Assembly (NCBI GenBank): GCA_030710605.1
Contig: CP092886.1
Coordinates: forward strand, 56,478,885 to 56,542,884
Length of the DNA stretch: 64,000 nt
Source: Cordylochernes scorpioides
Lineage: Eukaryota > Arthropoda > Arachnida > Pseudoscorpiones > Chernetidae
Direction of reading: 5' to 3'
The position numbers and the translations under genes are program-made. Shown here one piece after another: positions 21,560-32,093 of this stretch. The notes beneath the pieces were generated by a model that saw only the letters and a program-made list of their open reading frames with translations, searched no databases and was not told the DNA's origin. Positions within the stretch are counted from its first letter, which is position 1. The number at the start of each line of letters is the position of its first letter.

Positions 21560-22070
21560 AGACGTCGCAGTTAACCTTCTGACCCCAGGTCCCTGCGAGC
21601 TAAGTTTAAACCGACACTTCCTGGAAAAACAGGACGTATCTAATGACCAGAAGTTATAAATGTTAAAGCTAACATTCAATACTTCCTGACAAAGCAGGAC
21701 GTATTTTGATAACCGCGGAAGTAAATCGAGTCGAACAAATAAGACACTTCCTGACCCAGGCCGGGCGTAACTAACACCAAAGGAAGCCGCCGGCCCATCA
21801 GAAGACAGCACCTTAAGTAGGTCAACCAATAGGAAAAGAGCATGTGACATCTCTCGACCAATCAAAAGACAACACCTCAAGTAGGTCAACCAATAGGAAA
21901 GGATCATGTGACATCTCTCGACCAATCAGAGAGAAACTGAGTCTTGGTGTTAAATCGGAAAGCAAGAATGGTCAGTTACGCTTGAGCTCTCATAGGAACA
22001 ACACCTACAGGGTTCACTGGCTCTCGCCGAGTTCGGACAGTGCTCCTTCGCTTCCAACAAGGTAACATCT
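21560..22070 (+). promoter_or_regulatory. CCAAT-rich promoter-like segment
   Basis: Contains a ~61-bp unit repeated twice in tandem (about 21810-21930), each with 'ccaatagga', 'catgtgacatctctc' and 'gaccaatca', and upstream three spaced copies of a 'cttcctg-c-ggacgta' motif. At least four CCAAT boxes point the same way. GC-rich downstream sequence ends in AAG|GTAACA (about 22058), a plausible 5' splice donor. This could be the U3/R of an LTR or a cellular promoter with a first noncoding exon. I see no TATA box. Confidence 0.4.
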
Positions 22071-23020
22071 ACTCTAGAGATATCTCTCTCCGCTCATTTC
22101 ATCATCGCCATGTGATCAACTAATTAATAAGTCAAATCGCTCAACTCTTCTCAAGCTTTCTTCCCTCCAACACAGTTGCCTCTTATTTTCCAACTCAATC
22201 ACGTGTCCTGATTATTCCTAACTGTATGCTGCAACTTCCACTCAAACGACTGCGCTTCAACCAAATCTCACCATTCGCATCCAACAACAAGAAACCCCGC
22301 AACGATATTGCCACATATACATATATTTTATTATTATTATTTTTAATAGGACGGCGCATTGGACTTCGAAAGAACCTCCGGCCCATGACTAAGGGAGGAA
22401 TCCCCCTTGGAACCCCTTTCCCGTTACCTCTTCTTACATATTACTTTTGAGCGTGTATATATATAAAAATATAGTAGATGCTATTTCTCTGCGTCATATT
22501 CTTGTACATTTCTTGTCTACTTGTGCTGTAACGCCTATTTCCTTACTTGATACGTGAGATGCTGAATGTATTATTGTATATTGGGCACTTTAGAGAGTGT
22601 AATGTGTCCAACGGTCAACCTGTGTGACTCTACTGAGCAGAAGATCCCAAATTCGAATCTTGGCGGGCTTGTTATTTATTTATTTAATAATAGCATTTTT
22701 ATAGTAGTAGAGGAATATCTACAATAACACACATTTAATGACGAAAGGACATGTCACTTTAGCCGGTTGGTAATAGCAAGAGAGAGCCTCTCTCTACCCT
22801 ATGGTAATAATCATAATGAATTAGAAGTCGAACTATTCTATGGCTTCTCTCTCTCTCTCTCTCTGTTTGGACTTATATCTTGACTAGGGTGAAGGATGTT
22901 CACCGAAACGTTGCGCAAAAAAAAAATTTCAAATTCAGGCGAAGTGTCCTTTTACTACCGAATAATAATTCAGTCTAAGTAGTTTTTTTTTTTTTTTTTC
23001 ATTTTCTAAACTTGTACGTA
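22071..23020. other. Low-information stretch
   Basis: Holds a (CT)n run (22843-22865), a hammerhead-like GTGAAGGATGTTCACCGAAAC remnant near 22889 lacking the first core base, and a tRNA-B-box-like 'aaattcgaatctt' near 22650. No gene. Confidence 0.45.
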
Positions 23021-23028
23021 TTTTAAGA

Positions 23029-24385
23029 AATGCGGCCGCGACAAAGGGAGGGATATCACCACCTGGCCGCTTGCATCAGGTTTCAGCTTAACATGGCCGC
23101 GGCAAGGAGAGAGCTGGCACCACGTGGCCGCTTACATCAGGTTTCAGCTTAACATGGCCGCGGCAAGGAAAGAACTGGCACCACGTGGCCGCTTACATCA
23201 GATTTCAGCTTAACATGGCCGCGGCAAGGAGAGAACTGCACCACGTGGCCGCTTACATCAGATTTCAGCTTAACATGGCCGCGGCGAGGAGAGAACTGCA
23301 CCACGTGGCCGCTTACATCAGATTTCAGCTTAACATGGCCGCGGCAAGGAGAGAACTGGCACCACGTGGCCGCTTACATCAGATTTCAGCTTAACATGGC
23401 CGCGGCAAGGAGATAACAGGCACCACGTGGCCGCTTACATAAGGTTTCAGCTTAACAATGGCCGCGGCAAGGAGAGAACTAGCACCACGTGGCCGCTTAC
23501 ATCAGATTTCAGCTTAACATGGCCGCGGCAAGGAAAGAACTGGCACCACGTGGCCGCTTACATCAGATTTCAGCTTAACATGGCCGCAGCAAGGAGAGAA
23601 CTGGCACCACGTGGCCGCTTACATAAGGTTTCAGCTTGAAATGGCCGCGGCGCAAGGAGAGAACTGGCACCACGTGGCCGCTTACATCAGATTTCAGCTT
23701 AACATGGCCGCGGCGCAAGGAGAGAACTGGGACCACGTGGCCGCTTACATAAGGTTTCAGCTTAACATGGCCGCCGCAAGGAGAGAACTGGCACCACGTG
23801 GCCGCTCACATCAGGTTTCAGCTTAACATGGCCGCGGCAAGGAGCGAACTGGCACCACGTGGCCGCTTACATCAGATTTCAGCTTAACATGGCCGCGGCA
23901 AGGAGAGAAATAGCACCACGTGGCCGCTTACATCAGATTTCAGCCTAACATGGCCGCGGCAAGGAGAGAACTAGCACCACGTGGCCGCTTACATCAGATT
24001 TCAGCTCAACATGGCCGCGGCAAGGAGAGAACTAGCACCACGTGGCCGCTTACATCAGATTTCAGCTTAACATGGCCGCGGCAAGGAGAGAACTAGCACC
24101 ACGTGGCCGCTTACATCAGATTTCAGCTTAACATGGCCGCGGCAAGGAGAGAACTAGCACCACGTGGCCGCTTACATCAGGTTTCAGCTTAACTTGGCCG
24201 CGGCAAAGAGAGAACTAGCACCACGTGGCCGCTTACATCAGATTTCAGCTTAACATGGCCACGGCAAGGAGAGAACTAGCACCACGTGGCCGCTTACATC
24301 AGATTTCAGCTTAACATGGCCGCGGCAAGGAGAGAACTGGCACCACGTGGCCGCTTACATCAGGTTTCAGCTTAGCATGGGGCCG
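23029..24385. repeat. GC-rich 61-bp minisatellite with E-box palindromes
   Basis: About 22 tandem units of 60-62 bp. Each carries 'ggccgcggc', 'aaggagagaact', the palindromic CCACGTGG, and 'cttacatcagatttcagct'. Very GC- and CpG-rich against AT-rich flanks. Variation is mainly single substitutions (cag/aag, g/a). Short plus frames through it (23185-23826) are periodic artefacts of 60-bp spacing. Confidence 0.95.
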
Positions 24386-24389
24386 TGAT

Positions 24390-25055
24390 AACTATCACTA
24401 CGTGGTTTTAGCCATATACAACATGTTCCTGCTATAAGATATTTTTTGAATTAGATAAAATGATTGAAGTATATTTTATTAAAAAAAATACAAAAATAAA
24501 ATAAAATTACCAATAAATTTATTTTTATCAAAACAAATAAGCAAGTTTTCGAGCAAAGTTGCTTTTCTACTCACTTACAAATATGAACGTCGGAACAAAT
24601 CGAACTATTTACAAAGGAAATATTGGCGTGTGCACGTGCCTTGGACTATTTTAAAACTATAAATATTGAAATGTCCAAAACAATCAAATTATGGTCATTC
24701 ACAAAATTAAGATAATGAGGAAGTAGATTCAATACTGGTAAGGAAAGTGAATTTAATTTATTTTACTAAGGAATCAGAACTCTGTTGGTAACTCAATATT
24801 TATTGTTGATACTATTGTAGTTATTGGATACAAGGTATTCTGAAATTAATCTTTGTTATTTTTAACCTAATATTTTGACGTTTGACTTGTGACATGTTGA
24901 AGAAGTGGCCGGTCAGCGAAGAATGCTGGCAGATCATAGAAGGTTGGTCTTTGGCTGTTCTTAAGTTTCTGTTGTGTTTATTGAATCCATCTGGATTATC
25001 TGCCGGTTTCACGAACGTTTGTGGCGGCATCACAATATCGGTACTGAATTAAGTA
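24390..25055. other. No gene seen
   Basis: AT-rich; a CGAAAACTTG-type hairpin remnant near 24548-24580 resembles the palindrome family at 43.2 kb. Nothing else recognised. Confidence 0.45.
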
Positions 25056-25057
25056 TA

Positions 25058-25277
25058 CTGCATTGGCTCTTGCCTACGGCCATACCACATTGAAAACACC
25101 GGTTCTCGTCCGATCATCGAAGTTAAGCAATGTCGGGCCCGGTCAGTACTTGGGAGTGTGACCACCTGGGAACACCGGGTGCTGTAGGCTAATACCCCTC
25201 CCCCCTTTTTTTTTAGCTCAAAAATCATACACTTTGGTTAGTAGCCCGTAAAACCATATTTTCTCTCTGCGTTGGCT
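25058..25277 (+). mobile_element. 5S rRNA-derived SINE (SINE3-like)
   Basis: 25072-25190 is a diverged 5S rRNA: GCCTACGGCCATACCAC at the start, 'gaagttaagcaatgtcggg' (box A region), 'ggtcagtacttgg', 'gaccacctgggaacaccggg' and a closing 'ctgtaggct'. A two-base loss and substitutions near 25151-25160 and in the box regions suggest it is not a working rRNA gene. After a T-run (25206-25214) comes a 3' module 'gctcaaaaatcat-ca-tttggttag' ending in GTAAAA. The same module exists alone at 43828-43881 with its own target duplication. An imperfect 11-bp duplication 'ctgc(a/g)ttggct' flanks the unit (25058-25068 and 25267-25277). Together this fits a 5S-headed SINE mobilised by a LINE. A plain 5S pseudogene is the alternative. 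Confidence 0.7.
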
Positions 25278-25279
25278 GG

Positions 25280-27105
25280 GTGAAGAGAGGGTTATTTCAT
25301 TTTCCTATCAGATTTAATGATAGGAACATGTTTTACTTCCTAGAGTCTAGGGGGGGGGGGGTGTATGAAATCCTCCCATCATCTTACACTTAGTTGGAAT
25401 TGATTCAAATTGCAGTTATGTTGGAGACAAAATGATAATCCGTTAGCAATACGTTTCTTTCAATGGTGTGAAACTGGTGAGCCTCTCTGGATTATTCCTC
25501 CGACCTGATACAATTAAATGAATAAATAAAACTATTAAATCTCTAAAGAGAAAAGATGGAAAATAAAAGAATCTATAATAAACTTTTATAGAGGATATTA
25601 TAGTTTCATACAGCGGTCTATCTTTATATTTTAAAGTTTCATACATTCATTCAATTGTACCAGGTCTGAGGAAGATTCGAAAGCTCGCCGGTCAACACCA
25701 TTGGAAGAAATGAATTGCAGACGGTTTACCATTTCGTCTCAATGCACACTTAGTTCTATTGACGCTGGTTTTTCTTTTTCGGGGAAGAAAAAACAAAACT
25801 ATGCGCCTATCGATAAAGCTTGACGCCGCGGGTACCCTTTAATATTTCGGAAAATATTGTCTTTTTAAAAATTTTTATTCGGGTAAAGCACAATTTTATG
25901 GATTATATATATATATTTTTTCATAAATCTTTATATTAATTATTATGTAGATAAAATAATTTTGATCTTTTCTTGTATTTAGCAAAGATGTGTTATCTTT
26001 CAGGGTTTCTGATGATACCCAGGAACGGTGTATATATATAGAGTGTGGTTTATTTTTTTACAGTTTCCGTGTTGAACAATCGATTGCTATTATAACTATA
26101 TAAAATTTTCTGGATCAAATTTTCACCTTATAGATTGTACTCTCATAAAAATATCGTCAACAAAACTACGTCACATTCTAATCCTAAGTCATCTTTAGGC
26201 ATTAATCCATTTGTTTAATATGGCCCATGAGAATATCGGTTGTGTTACTAATGACAACCTTAGGAAGCCGCATATTCTCTAAAAAAGCTGCTCATCAAAG
26301 TAAAGTCGGACATATTCGAACAAGCTTGAGACATAGAAACCAATCCGTTGATATCTGGAACTTGACCATTTTTGGATAACCAATTTCTTAAAATTATCTA
26401 TTATTAGATCGTTCGGTAGGGAGAGGAAAATTGGAGTAACGTTGAATGAACAAATCTGGAATTCTGGGCTTGGTTTTGAGTTCTAATATCCGTAATAAAG
26501 CGTGGGACGATGGGTTTTGAAAGTGTAGTTAGATGATCTAACTATGGCCGCGAGGGGAGCTGATGAGTGTCTAGAGAGGTGTGTTGCAGGCGAGTGATGA
26601 TAGGCCATAGTAGGAACCTGAAATATTGTATCTAAACAGATTATAATGGTAGTTCTGTTGTCATTATTGCACATCATCAGTTTCATCTTGCAGCTCTTCA
26701 CTTATTTTTCTCTGTTGTGCTAGAGCTTCCAATGTTTTGTCCTTTTGCTTTCCTGTCTGTCCGTCTGTCTGTCCACAAATCTTGTCATCAATTTTTAATA
26801 TACTTCTAGAGCATGTAGGAATCTGAAATTTAATTTTAGTCTTTATCAAGCAAGTTCCCCCACGAATGATTCACTAGGCTGGTGTCATTTGTTGGGATAG
26901 TCTCTCTCATATCCTCATCTTGAAAATTCCATTTTTGATCCAGGCAGTTATGTTGTTAAGATTTTAACCAATAGTTTGCGTGATAGACGTTCCATAGTCA
27001 TTAGATTTTACTACTTCAACGATCTTTTTGATGTTATTTTTCTTCCCCTTTCTGGCCATGTCGACTATCTTGATGGTCTGAGGTTCAGAGAAGAGCTTTG
27101 TGACG
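25280..27105. other. No confident gene
   Basis: Holds a G-run (25350-25360), a hammerhead-like remnant 'ctgaggaagattcgaaagc' near 25664, and otherwise AT-rich sequence. A few blocks in minus frames near 26200-26450 faintly recall retroelement protein, but not enough to call. Confidence 0.4.
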
Positions 27106-27109
27106 TGTG

Positions 27110-27340
27110 CTAGAATTTCCCCGGAGTTGTGACCGGTACCTTGGCTCGGACGATGGGTCTAAGAGGACGCGGGTAGAACCGCGCGGACGGGGAGCACGGT
27201 GCGGTCCTAGAGGTGATGGCACAGGCAGCAGGCGATTGCTTGGACGCCTAGCGATGGTCAGTCCCAGGCAGGCAGGAAAATGCAGCGTGGTTGGTAGTGG
27301 CGCGACGAACGCAGCAACGCGAAGACTCGCTCTTTTCCCT
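27110..27340 (+). other. GC-rich segment of unknown origin
   Basis: A sharp GC-rich island holding a 91-codon frame (27107-27382) rich in Arg and Gly with no domain. Could be a repeat 5' region or a CpG island. No copy elsewhere in the window. Confidence 0.3.
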
Positions 27341-27839
27341 TTTAGGAAGGATTTTTTTTATGAGCTAGAGTCTGCCCAGTAACTGATTTTATCAGGTATC
27401 CTTAAGAAAAATTGTCCAGAAAAAATTTGTCAGGACAAATGAAGGGTTATATTAAACCCCTTTTTTTTGCAGATCAGCATTGAAAGTTCTCTTAATCAAT
27501 GGTAGTCTACAAAATAAGCATTAACACCGATATAATTACAGATAGGAATTATCACCAAAAGTTATTACAGTGAAAGAACATCGACAAGCATTAATACAAG
27601 ATCGGGAAAGTGTCAAAATATTTTAGCGCGCCATCTATGGGCAAAAGATGGAACTCTTGGTTCTACTTGCGCCAACCTCCCTGGCAATACATATTTTTTT
27701 CTTCTGAAATTAGAGCAATCCATATTTAAATCATTAGATAATAAAAAGGCATATATTGTATTGAATAAAATATTTATTTATCCAACCGAAATATGGGAAA
27801 AATAAATATTTTATTCAATCCAATAAAAATGTGTGTGTG

Positions 27840-28155
27840 AAAAAAATAATAGAAAAAAATAATAAAAAGGTCAGGTGTTGATATTGAAAATAAAAAAGGC
27901 ATATCCTGACCAGGAGCACATGTGTTTTTCAGAAGGCATGGCGCCATCTGGGGGTACAGAAATCAACTAAACATTGATTTAGCCTGGTCCCTGATATTTA
28001 GCCAACTCAATTTCTTGATAAATCAAGAAAAGCCATCCACGAACGCGTTTCACGCTGTTGGCGCATTACTTAGTTGATTTCTGTTCCACCAGATGGCGCT
28101 CTGCCTTCTGAAAAGCACATGTGCTCCTGGTCAGGATATGCCTTTTTTTTAAATA
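27840..28155. repeat. Hammerhead-family palindrome, core deleted
   Basis: Both outward ends 'ggcatatcctgaccagg' and 'cctggtcaggatatgcc' are present, with two CTCF-like motifs (perfect CCACCAGATGGCGCT at 28086-28100). In the centre the minus-strand hammerhead keeps stem II and GAAAC (28036-28055) but lacks CTGACGA. Confidence 0.8.
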
Positions 28156-28252
28156 CATATATATAACATAAATTTTCTGGAAGATGACAGTCATGTTCCA
28201 AAAGTGGCACCACTTCCTTAAAAAAAAAAGAGTTAAAACAATGCATTTTGTT

Positions 28253-28510
28253 TATCATCCGAGCACAAAATAAAACGGTGATGATAAATAATGAGCCACA
28301 ACACCCGTTTGGGCAAATTCAGACATAAAGCCAAGCTGTATACCGTGGTTTTGGCCCTCATCAGTACAGGGGCTGCTGAGATTTCATAATATCTTAAGAA
28401 AATAGTTATGAAATAAGTCGAATTGGCCAAAAAGCTGTTTAAGCTGGTGAAATAGTTTAGCCGATTTTCAGGACAGAATACAACATAAAGTTGCGGAGGA
28501 TTGTATTCAT
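28253..28510. repeat. Interspersed repeat with CTGATGA box
   Basis: Shares 'gagccacaa-ac', 'gtataccgtgg'/'gctatggct', 'cctcatcagta-agggg' and flanks with 50265-50400. On the minus strand it reads CCTGTACTGATGAGGGCC, a hammerhead-like box; the other copy also keeps GAAAC. Degenerate. Confidence 0.5.
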
Positions 28511-28619
28511 GTGTGCCAAAAGTTGGCATCTCTCCCTTTTAAAATGTATTTTAAAAATGAATTTTAAAAGGAAGAGGTGCCACTTTTAGTACATATAAAT
28601 ATATTTAAATATACTATGA

Positions 28620-28720
28620 ATATTATGATGCATTAGCGCGCCATCTGTTATGAAAATTCGAAATTGTTTAATTTTTTAAAAAGAATCATACGCGTGTCTA
28701 TAATAGTTTCGAAATTTCAT
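28620..28720. repeat. Hairpin family C end fragment
   Basis: Matches the end of the family ('tagcgcgccatctgttatg', 'aaattgtttaatttt', 'aaaaagaatc-tacgcgt') as at 44560-44640 in reverse complement. Confidence 0.65.
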
Positions 28721-28997
28721 ATTATGAATATGAAAACAAATTAAAATATAAATTCAATGTGTTATTTCGTTGTGTCTTTCCTTCTAGCTTACTCCCTCCT
28801 CTCGCTGTCAGCGGTTGTTCGCTACATTCGGTATAGACGGTCAGACGGACGGACGGCATGCATCGACCGGCTGTCGTGACTCACACAACAAGAGGCATTA
28901 GGTTCTAACTGCTCTCCAAATGCATATTAAATGGCCAGTCGCGGCGCAACCCGGCAGTGAACGTCATTCTAGCAATGAGAGATCAAGTTATTGATAA
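28721..28997. other. Higher-GC stretch, no gene
   Basis: Contains (GGAC)n near 28842-28855. The motif 'aaatggccagt--ggcgcaac' recurs, diverged, at about 29993 and 30100, either side of the LINE insertion, suggesting an older ~100-bp tandem repeat. Confidence 0.4.
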
Positions 28998-29988
28998 ACC
29001 AAGTTAAAAGCAACAACAACAACAATAGCCTTTATTGGGCACACGTGCCATACAGGATTCTCTCTGTAGGACAAAATAAATAAATAACAGATTAGCATTG
29101 TAGTTATATACAAGTATTGGGTATTGACCTCGACTGATTATCGAGTTGGATCCGGTATCTGTGCTAAATATTTTGATTGAGCTGATTTCCAGTATTTATA
29201 AAAAGCGAATGCAAAGGGTCTGGATTTTACGACTTTTGCCATTAAAACATAAGGCAAATTGCTATTATAGCCGGTCTCTTGACGAAGAATTTCTCTTTCT
29301 TCTTCCATTGCCGTACAGTAGAACATGTAGTGTGGAAAATCGAGACTAAATTCACCGTTGCATAAGGTGCATTTTATGGTCTTAGTTTTCAATAGTGAAA
29401 CATGATTAATTCTCTGTACTACAAAAAGGCTTCTTACTTGTACAATGATTCTCTTTAAGGTTAGGGGGATATTGTCATTCAGATAGCATTCCATTGTAGG
29501 TGATGAATGAAAGTATTTATAGTGAGAGTAGAGTACTGATTTTCTTATTCTTACATAATCGAGCTGCAAGGACTGATCGGTTGCCGTTCTAATAATTAGG
29601 GGGATGTATCTTTGTAGAATATTGAAGTCTGTACATCCAACAAGCCATGAGAAGCCGGTGTTATTAAGTAGCTCTGTTATACTTTTTACCAGTCCGATAT
29701 TCTGTTTTGAAGGAATTGAAGTGTCCCACAAATGTGCCAAACATATTGAAGGTAGCCTGCTGCCGTCCATTTTCAGAATTCTAGTCCAGAATTTTAAAGT
29801 TAGGTTTTTCACTGTGATATCAAGAGAGTTTCTTCCTGTTTCAGCCCTCAAAATATAGCCCGGAGTATAGCTTGGAAGGCACAGAAAACGTCTGAGGAAG
29901 GTATCCTGGATTCTATCTAGGATTAAGGCTTGATCATGTGCCCAGATTGGAGCCGCATAGAGTAGGACTGATTACCAAGTTAAAAGCA
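28998..29988 (-). mobile_element. 5'-truncated LINE with target-site duplications
   Basis: Bounded by a perfect 15-bp duplication 'accaagttaaaagca' (28998-29012, 29974-29988). On the minus strand it ends with an AATAAAGGCTATT block and a (TTG)n tail. Contains the C-terminal part of ORF2 (29138-29970). Confidence 0.9.
29138..29970 (-). pseudogene. LINE ORF2 C-terminal domain fragment
   Basis: An open frame of about 277 residues from the truncation point to a stop. It begins SVLLYAAPIWAHDQ, then RIQDTFLRRFLCLPSYTPGYILR, the post-RT linker typical of Jockey/I-type LINE ORF2 proteins, and ends with a single zinc-knuckle-like CTLCNGEFSLDFPHYMFYC (C-x2-C, H, C). Reverse transcriptase motifs are absent because of 5' truncation. 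The frame has no internal stop, so the insertion is fairly young. It differs clearly from the Jockey copies at 37 and 55 kb, so a second LINE family is present. Confidence 0.85.
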
Positions 29989-29999
29989 TTCAAATGGCC

Positions 30000-30980
30000 A
30001 GTGTTGGTACAACTTGGCCTTAAAGTTGACTCTAGCCACAGGATTTAATTATTTAGCCACGAATTCAAGTCGTCTGAGAAAGAGAAAGAATGAATATTAA
30101 CGGCGCAACTTGGTCCTGAAGTTGTTTTCAGCAATTCTGACGCTGATGTTTTGAAACAGAATTCTTAAGATAGAAAAGAATCGACTATATATCTTACCAA
30201 CCTTACAGAAATATCAAGAAACAACAAGCACATATATTGGGCGGATACAGATTTAGCCACATTTTAAACTCTTCACAGGATTCTTTTGGCTGAACTTCTG
30301 CAGCGACATTTATTTCACTCAAAGAGGAATCCCCTTTATAGTCCAGAGGAAAATGGAGCAATCGATCCAAAACGGCCAAGCGATAATAATTATTACCAAA
30401 AACTCTATATGCCCCTATTACAAAAACATGAAATCGATCTTTTCGCCCTGGGAGGTATTTGACCGGCAACCTTCCTTGTCGTGCTAAACGATGCGGTGCT
30501 CAGCAAAGATTACTCTTCGGGAAAATCATTAGACATATTCAAAGACGATGGCCTGATATGCTATCTTTGTAAACGGAAAGTGATTCTGAAATTTCTAACA
30601 ACTTTTCCATCGCACAAGAATTCTTGAAGAGAAAGAAAATTATTCTACTCGAAAAAAAATGGGCAACAGTCTTCTTAATACAATAACGGAGATTTTAGCC
30701 GACGCTATAACATGTAGAAGCTTTGCTTTAAATCCATATGGATTTTACATGTCAGCAAGTAAGATAGCACAACTAATGAAAATGCATGTCTATCATTTGA
30801 GAATGTATCGTACATAGATGCTGCTTTCTAATGTTCTTTTTTTAGCCATTCTTCTCTTTGAGTTTCTGTTCCATTTATTTTATTCCTGTCGACATTATCC
30901 AAGGGGTTGGCGCATGGGCATATACATTCGATGACCATATCTGAGATATATGGATTTATGTTTTGGTATATGGGTGTATT
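30000..30980. other. No confident gene
   Basis: Short frames only. A block near 30540-30580 (KDDGLICYLCKRK, plus strand) recalls a zinc-knuckle start but breaks immediately. Confidence 0.4.
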
Positions 30981-30986
30981 ATAAAC

Positions 30987-31548
30987 TGTTACGTTCGGCC
31001 CTTTTACTCCAAGAGTCAAAGAGATTAACAAGGACGTGCTACTGGCGCCGAGGGTGGCACAGCAGCTGGGGGAGATAAGCCGTAGAACCAACAAGGCCGA
31101 CAGCGAGGGGAACTGACCGCGGTGTCGAAGAAAGAAAACGGCGAGTCTTCTTGTGAGAGAGTTCGACAGTGATGTAGTCTCTCGGCAAAAATGCGAGTAT
31201 CCCGGGGGAGAAAATCCCAGTGGATAGAAGCTGTTGGCTTGAAGGCGGGAGGTGCCCTGAAGCTGACCGAGCCGGATTGGCGACTGCTCTGTAGAAATGG
31301 ACACCGGAATGAGTGTGACCGTGTGGATTAACTAAGAAGACGGTGCCAAGGAAGCTGACCCGGCGAGGACTAAGTCGGCCGTTCACGAGGAGGATCCTTC
31401 TGGTGTTTGACTTGGAATAAGTCTATCCAGTTCTTAACCCCACATTAACCACTTGCAATAAAGTACGTCGCGCTAAGCTGTATTAAAAGGAAACCCGCTT
31501 TTTTGTTTAGAAGCCTTGGACGCAAACAAACGACGTGCCGTCATAACA
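30987..31548 (+). repeat. Probable solo LTR
   Basis: Begins TGTTACG and ends ATAACA, i.e. TG...CA with short terminal inversion, 562 bp, GC-rich. A polyA-signal-like 'caataaagt' lies near 31458. A diverged minus-strand copy lies at about 49000-49440 (shared 'ggagcagtcgccaa', 'tccacacggt', 'attccggtgtcca' in reverse complement). Frames through it are not coding. No clear duplication at the ends. Confidence 0.6.
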
Positions 31549-31866
31549 ATATACATATTTCCTCTTTTCTTCACACCCAACCTTCCTTTTTTCTACTTCT
31601 TCCTCTGTTATAATCCAGTGAGGAATCCTTTCAAAGACTGAGAGCCTAAATAAAGGCCGTGTCTATGAGTTGGGCTAACACACCATCTCACAGATAGGAA
31701 AACTTTCCACAACAGCATTATCAGCCAAATATCTGCCTTTCAAATATATCCAGTTTACAAAGCTACCGTGAAGTTGAAAAATGAGAATATTTCTGTTAAT
31801 TAAGATTTATAAATAATACTTTCCTATTCTATCTCTTTTTCATTATGATTTCTATTATTTTGATAT
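31549..31866. other. No gene seen
   Basis: AT-rich flank of the Gypsy element; 'aataaaggccgtgtctatg' near 31650 is LTR-like but isolated. Confidence 0.4.
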
Positions 31867-32091
31867 TGTGAAATATGAATGCATCGCCATTTGGAAAGGA
31901 TGCGCGGGGGGAGGCCCGGGAGGTGCGCGCGCAGTGGAACAGTGGGAGCATGCGCGGATGAGGTTGTGGTTGGCTGCCATTTTTGTAAACATACGGCGCT
32001 AGCTCCCGTTATTCTCTTCTTTGTAACCTTACTTTAAATAAACTATATTTAATCTCAACATCGAATTCTATTTAATTTATTCTACTCTACA
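31867..32091 (+). repeat. 5' LTR of Gypsy element
   Basis: Starts TGTGAAATATGAATG, ends CTCTACA. Holds a GC-rich promoter half and an AT-rich 3' half with 'aataaact' as polyA signal. Confidence 0.95.
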
Positions 32092-32093
32092 AA

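Noticed and set aside
23185..23826. Plus-strand frames with a repeated MAAYIRFQLN-type peptide
   Set aside because: Produced where consecutive minisatellite units happen to be 60 bp; the frame breaks at every 61-bp unit.
25072..25190. Functional 5S rRNA gene
   Set aside because: Core deviations near 25151-25160 and a shared SINE-like 3' module favour a retroposed copy.
27107..27382. 91-codon Arg/Gly-rich ORF as a gene
   Set aside because: Composition follows from local GC richness; no domain, and adjacent frames are equally open.
30828..31386. Minus-strand ORFs of 115-158 codons
   Set aside because: They lie antisense through a GC-rich LTR that has a diverged copy at 49 kb where the frames are not kept.
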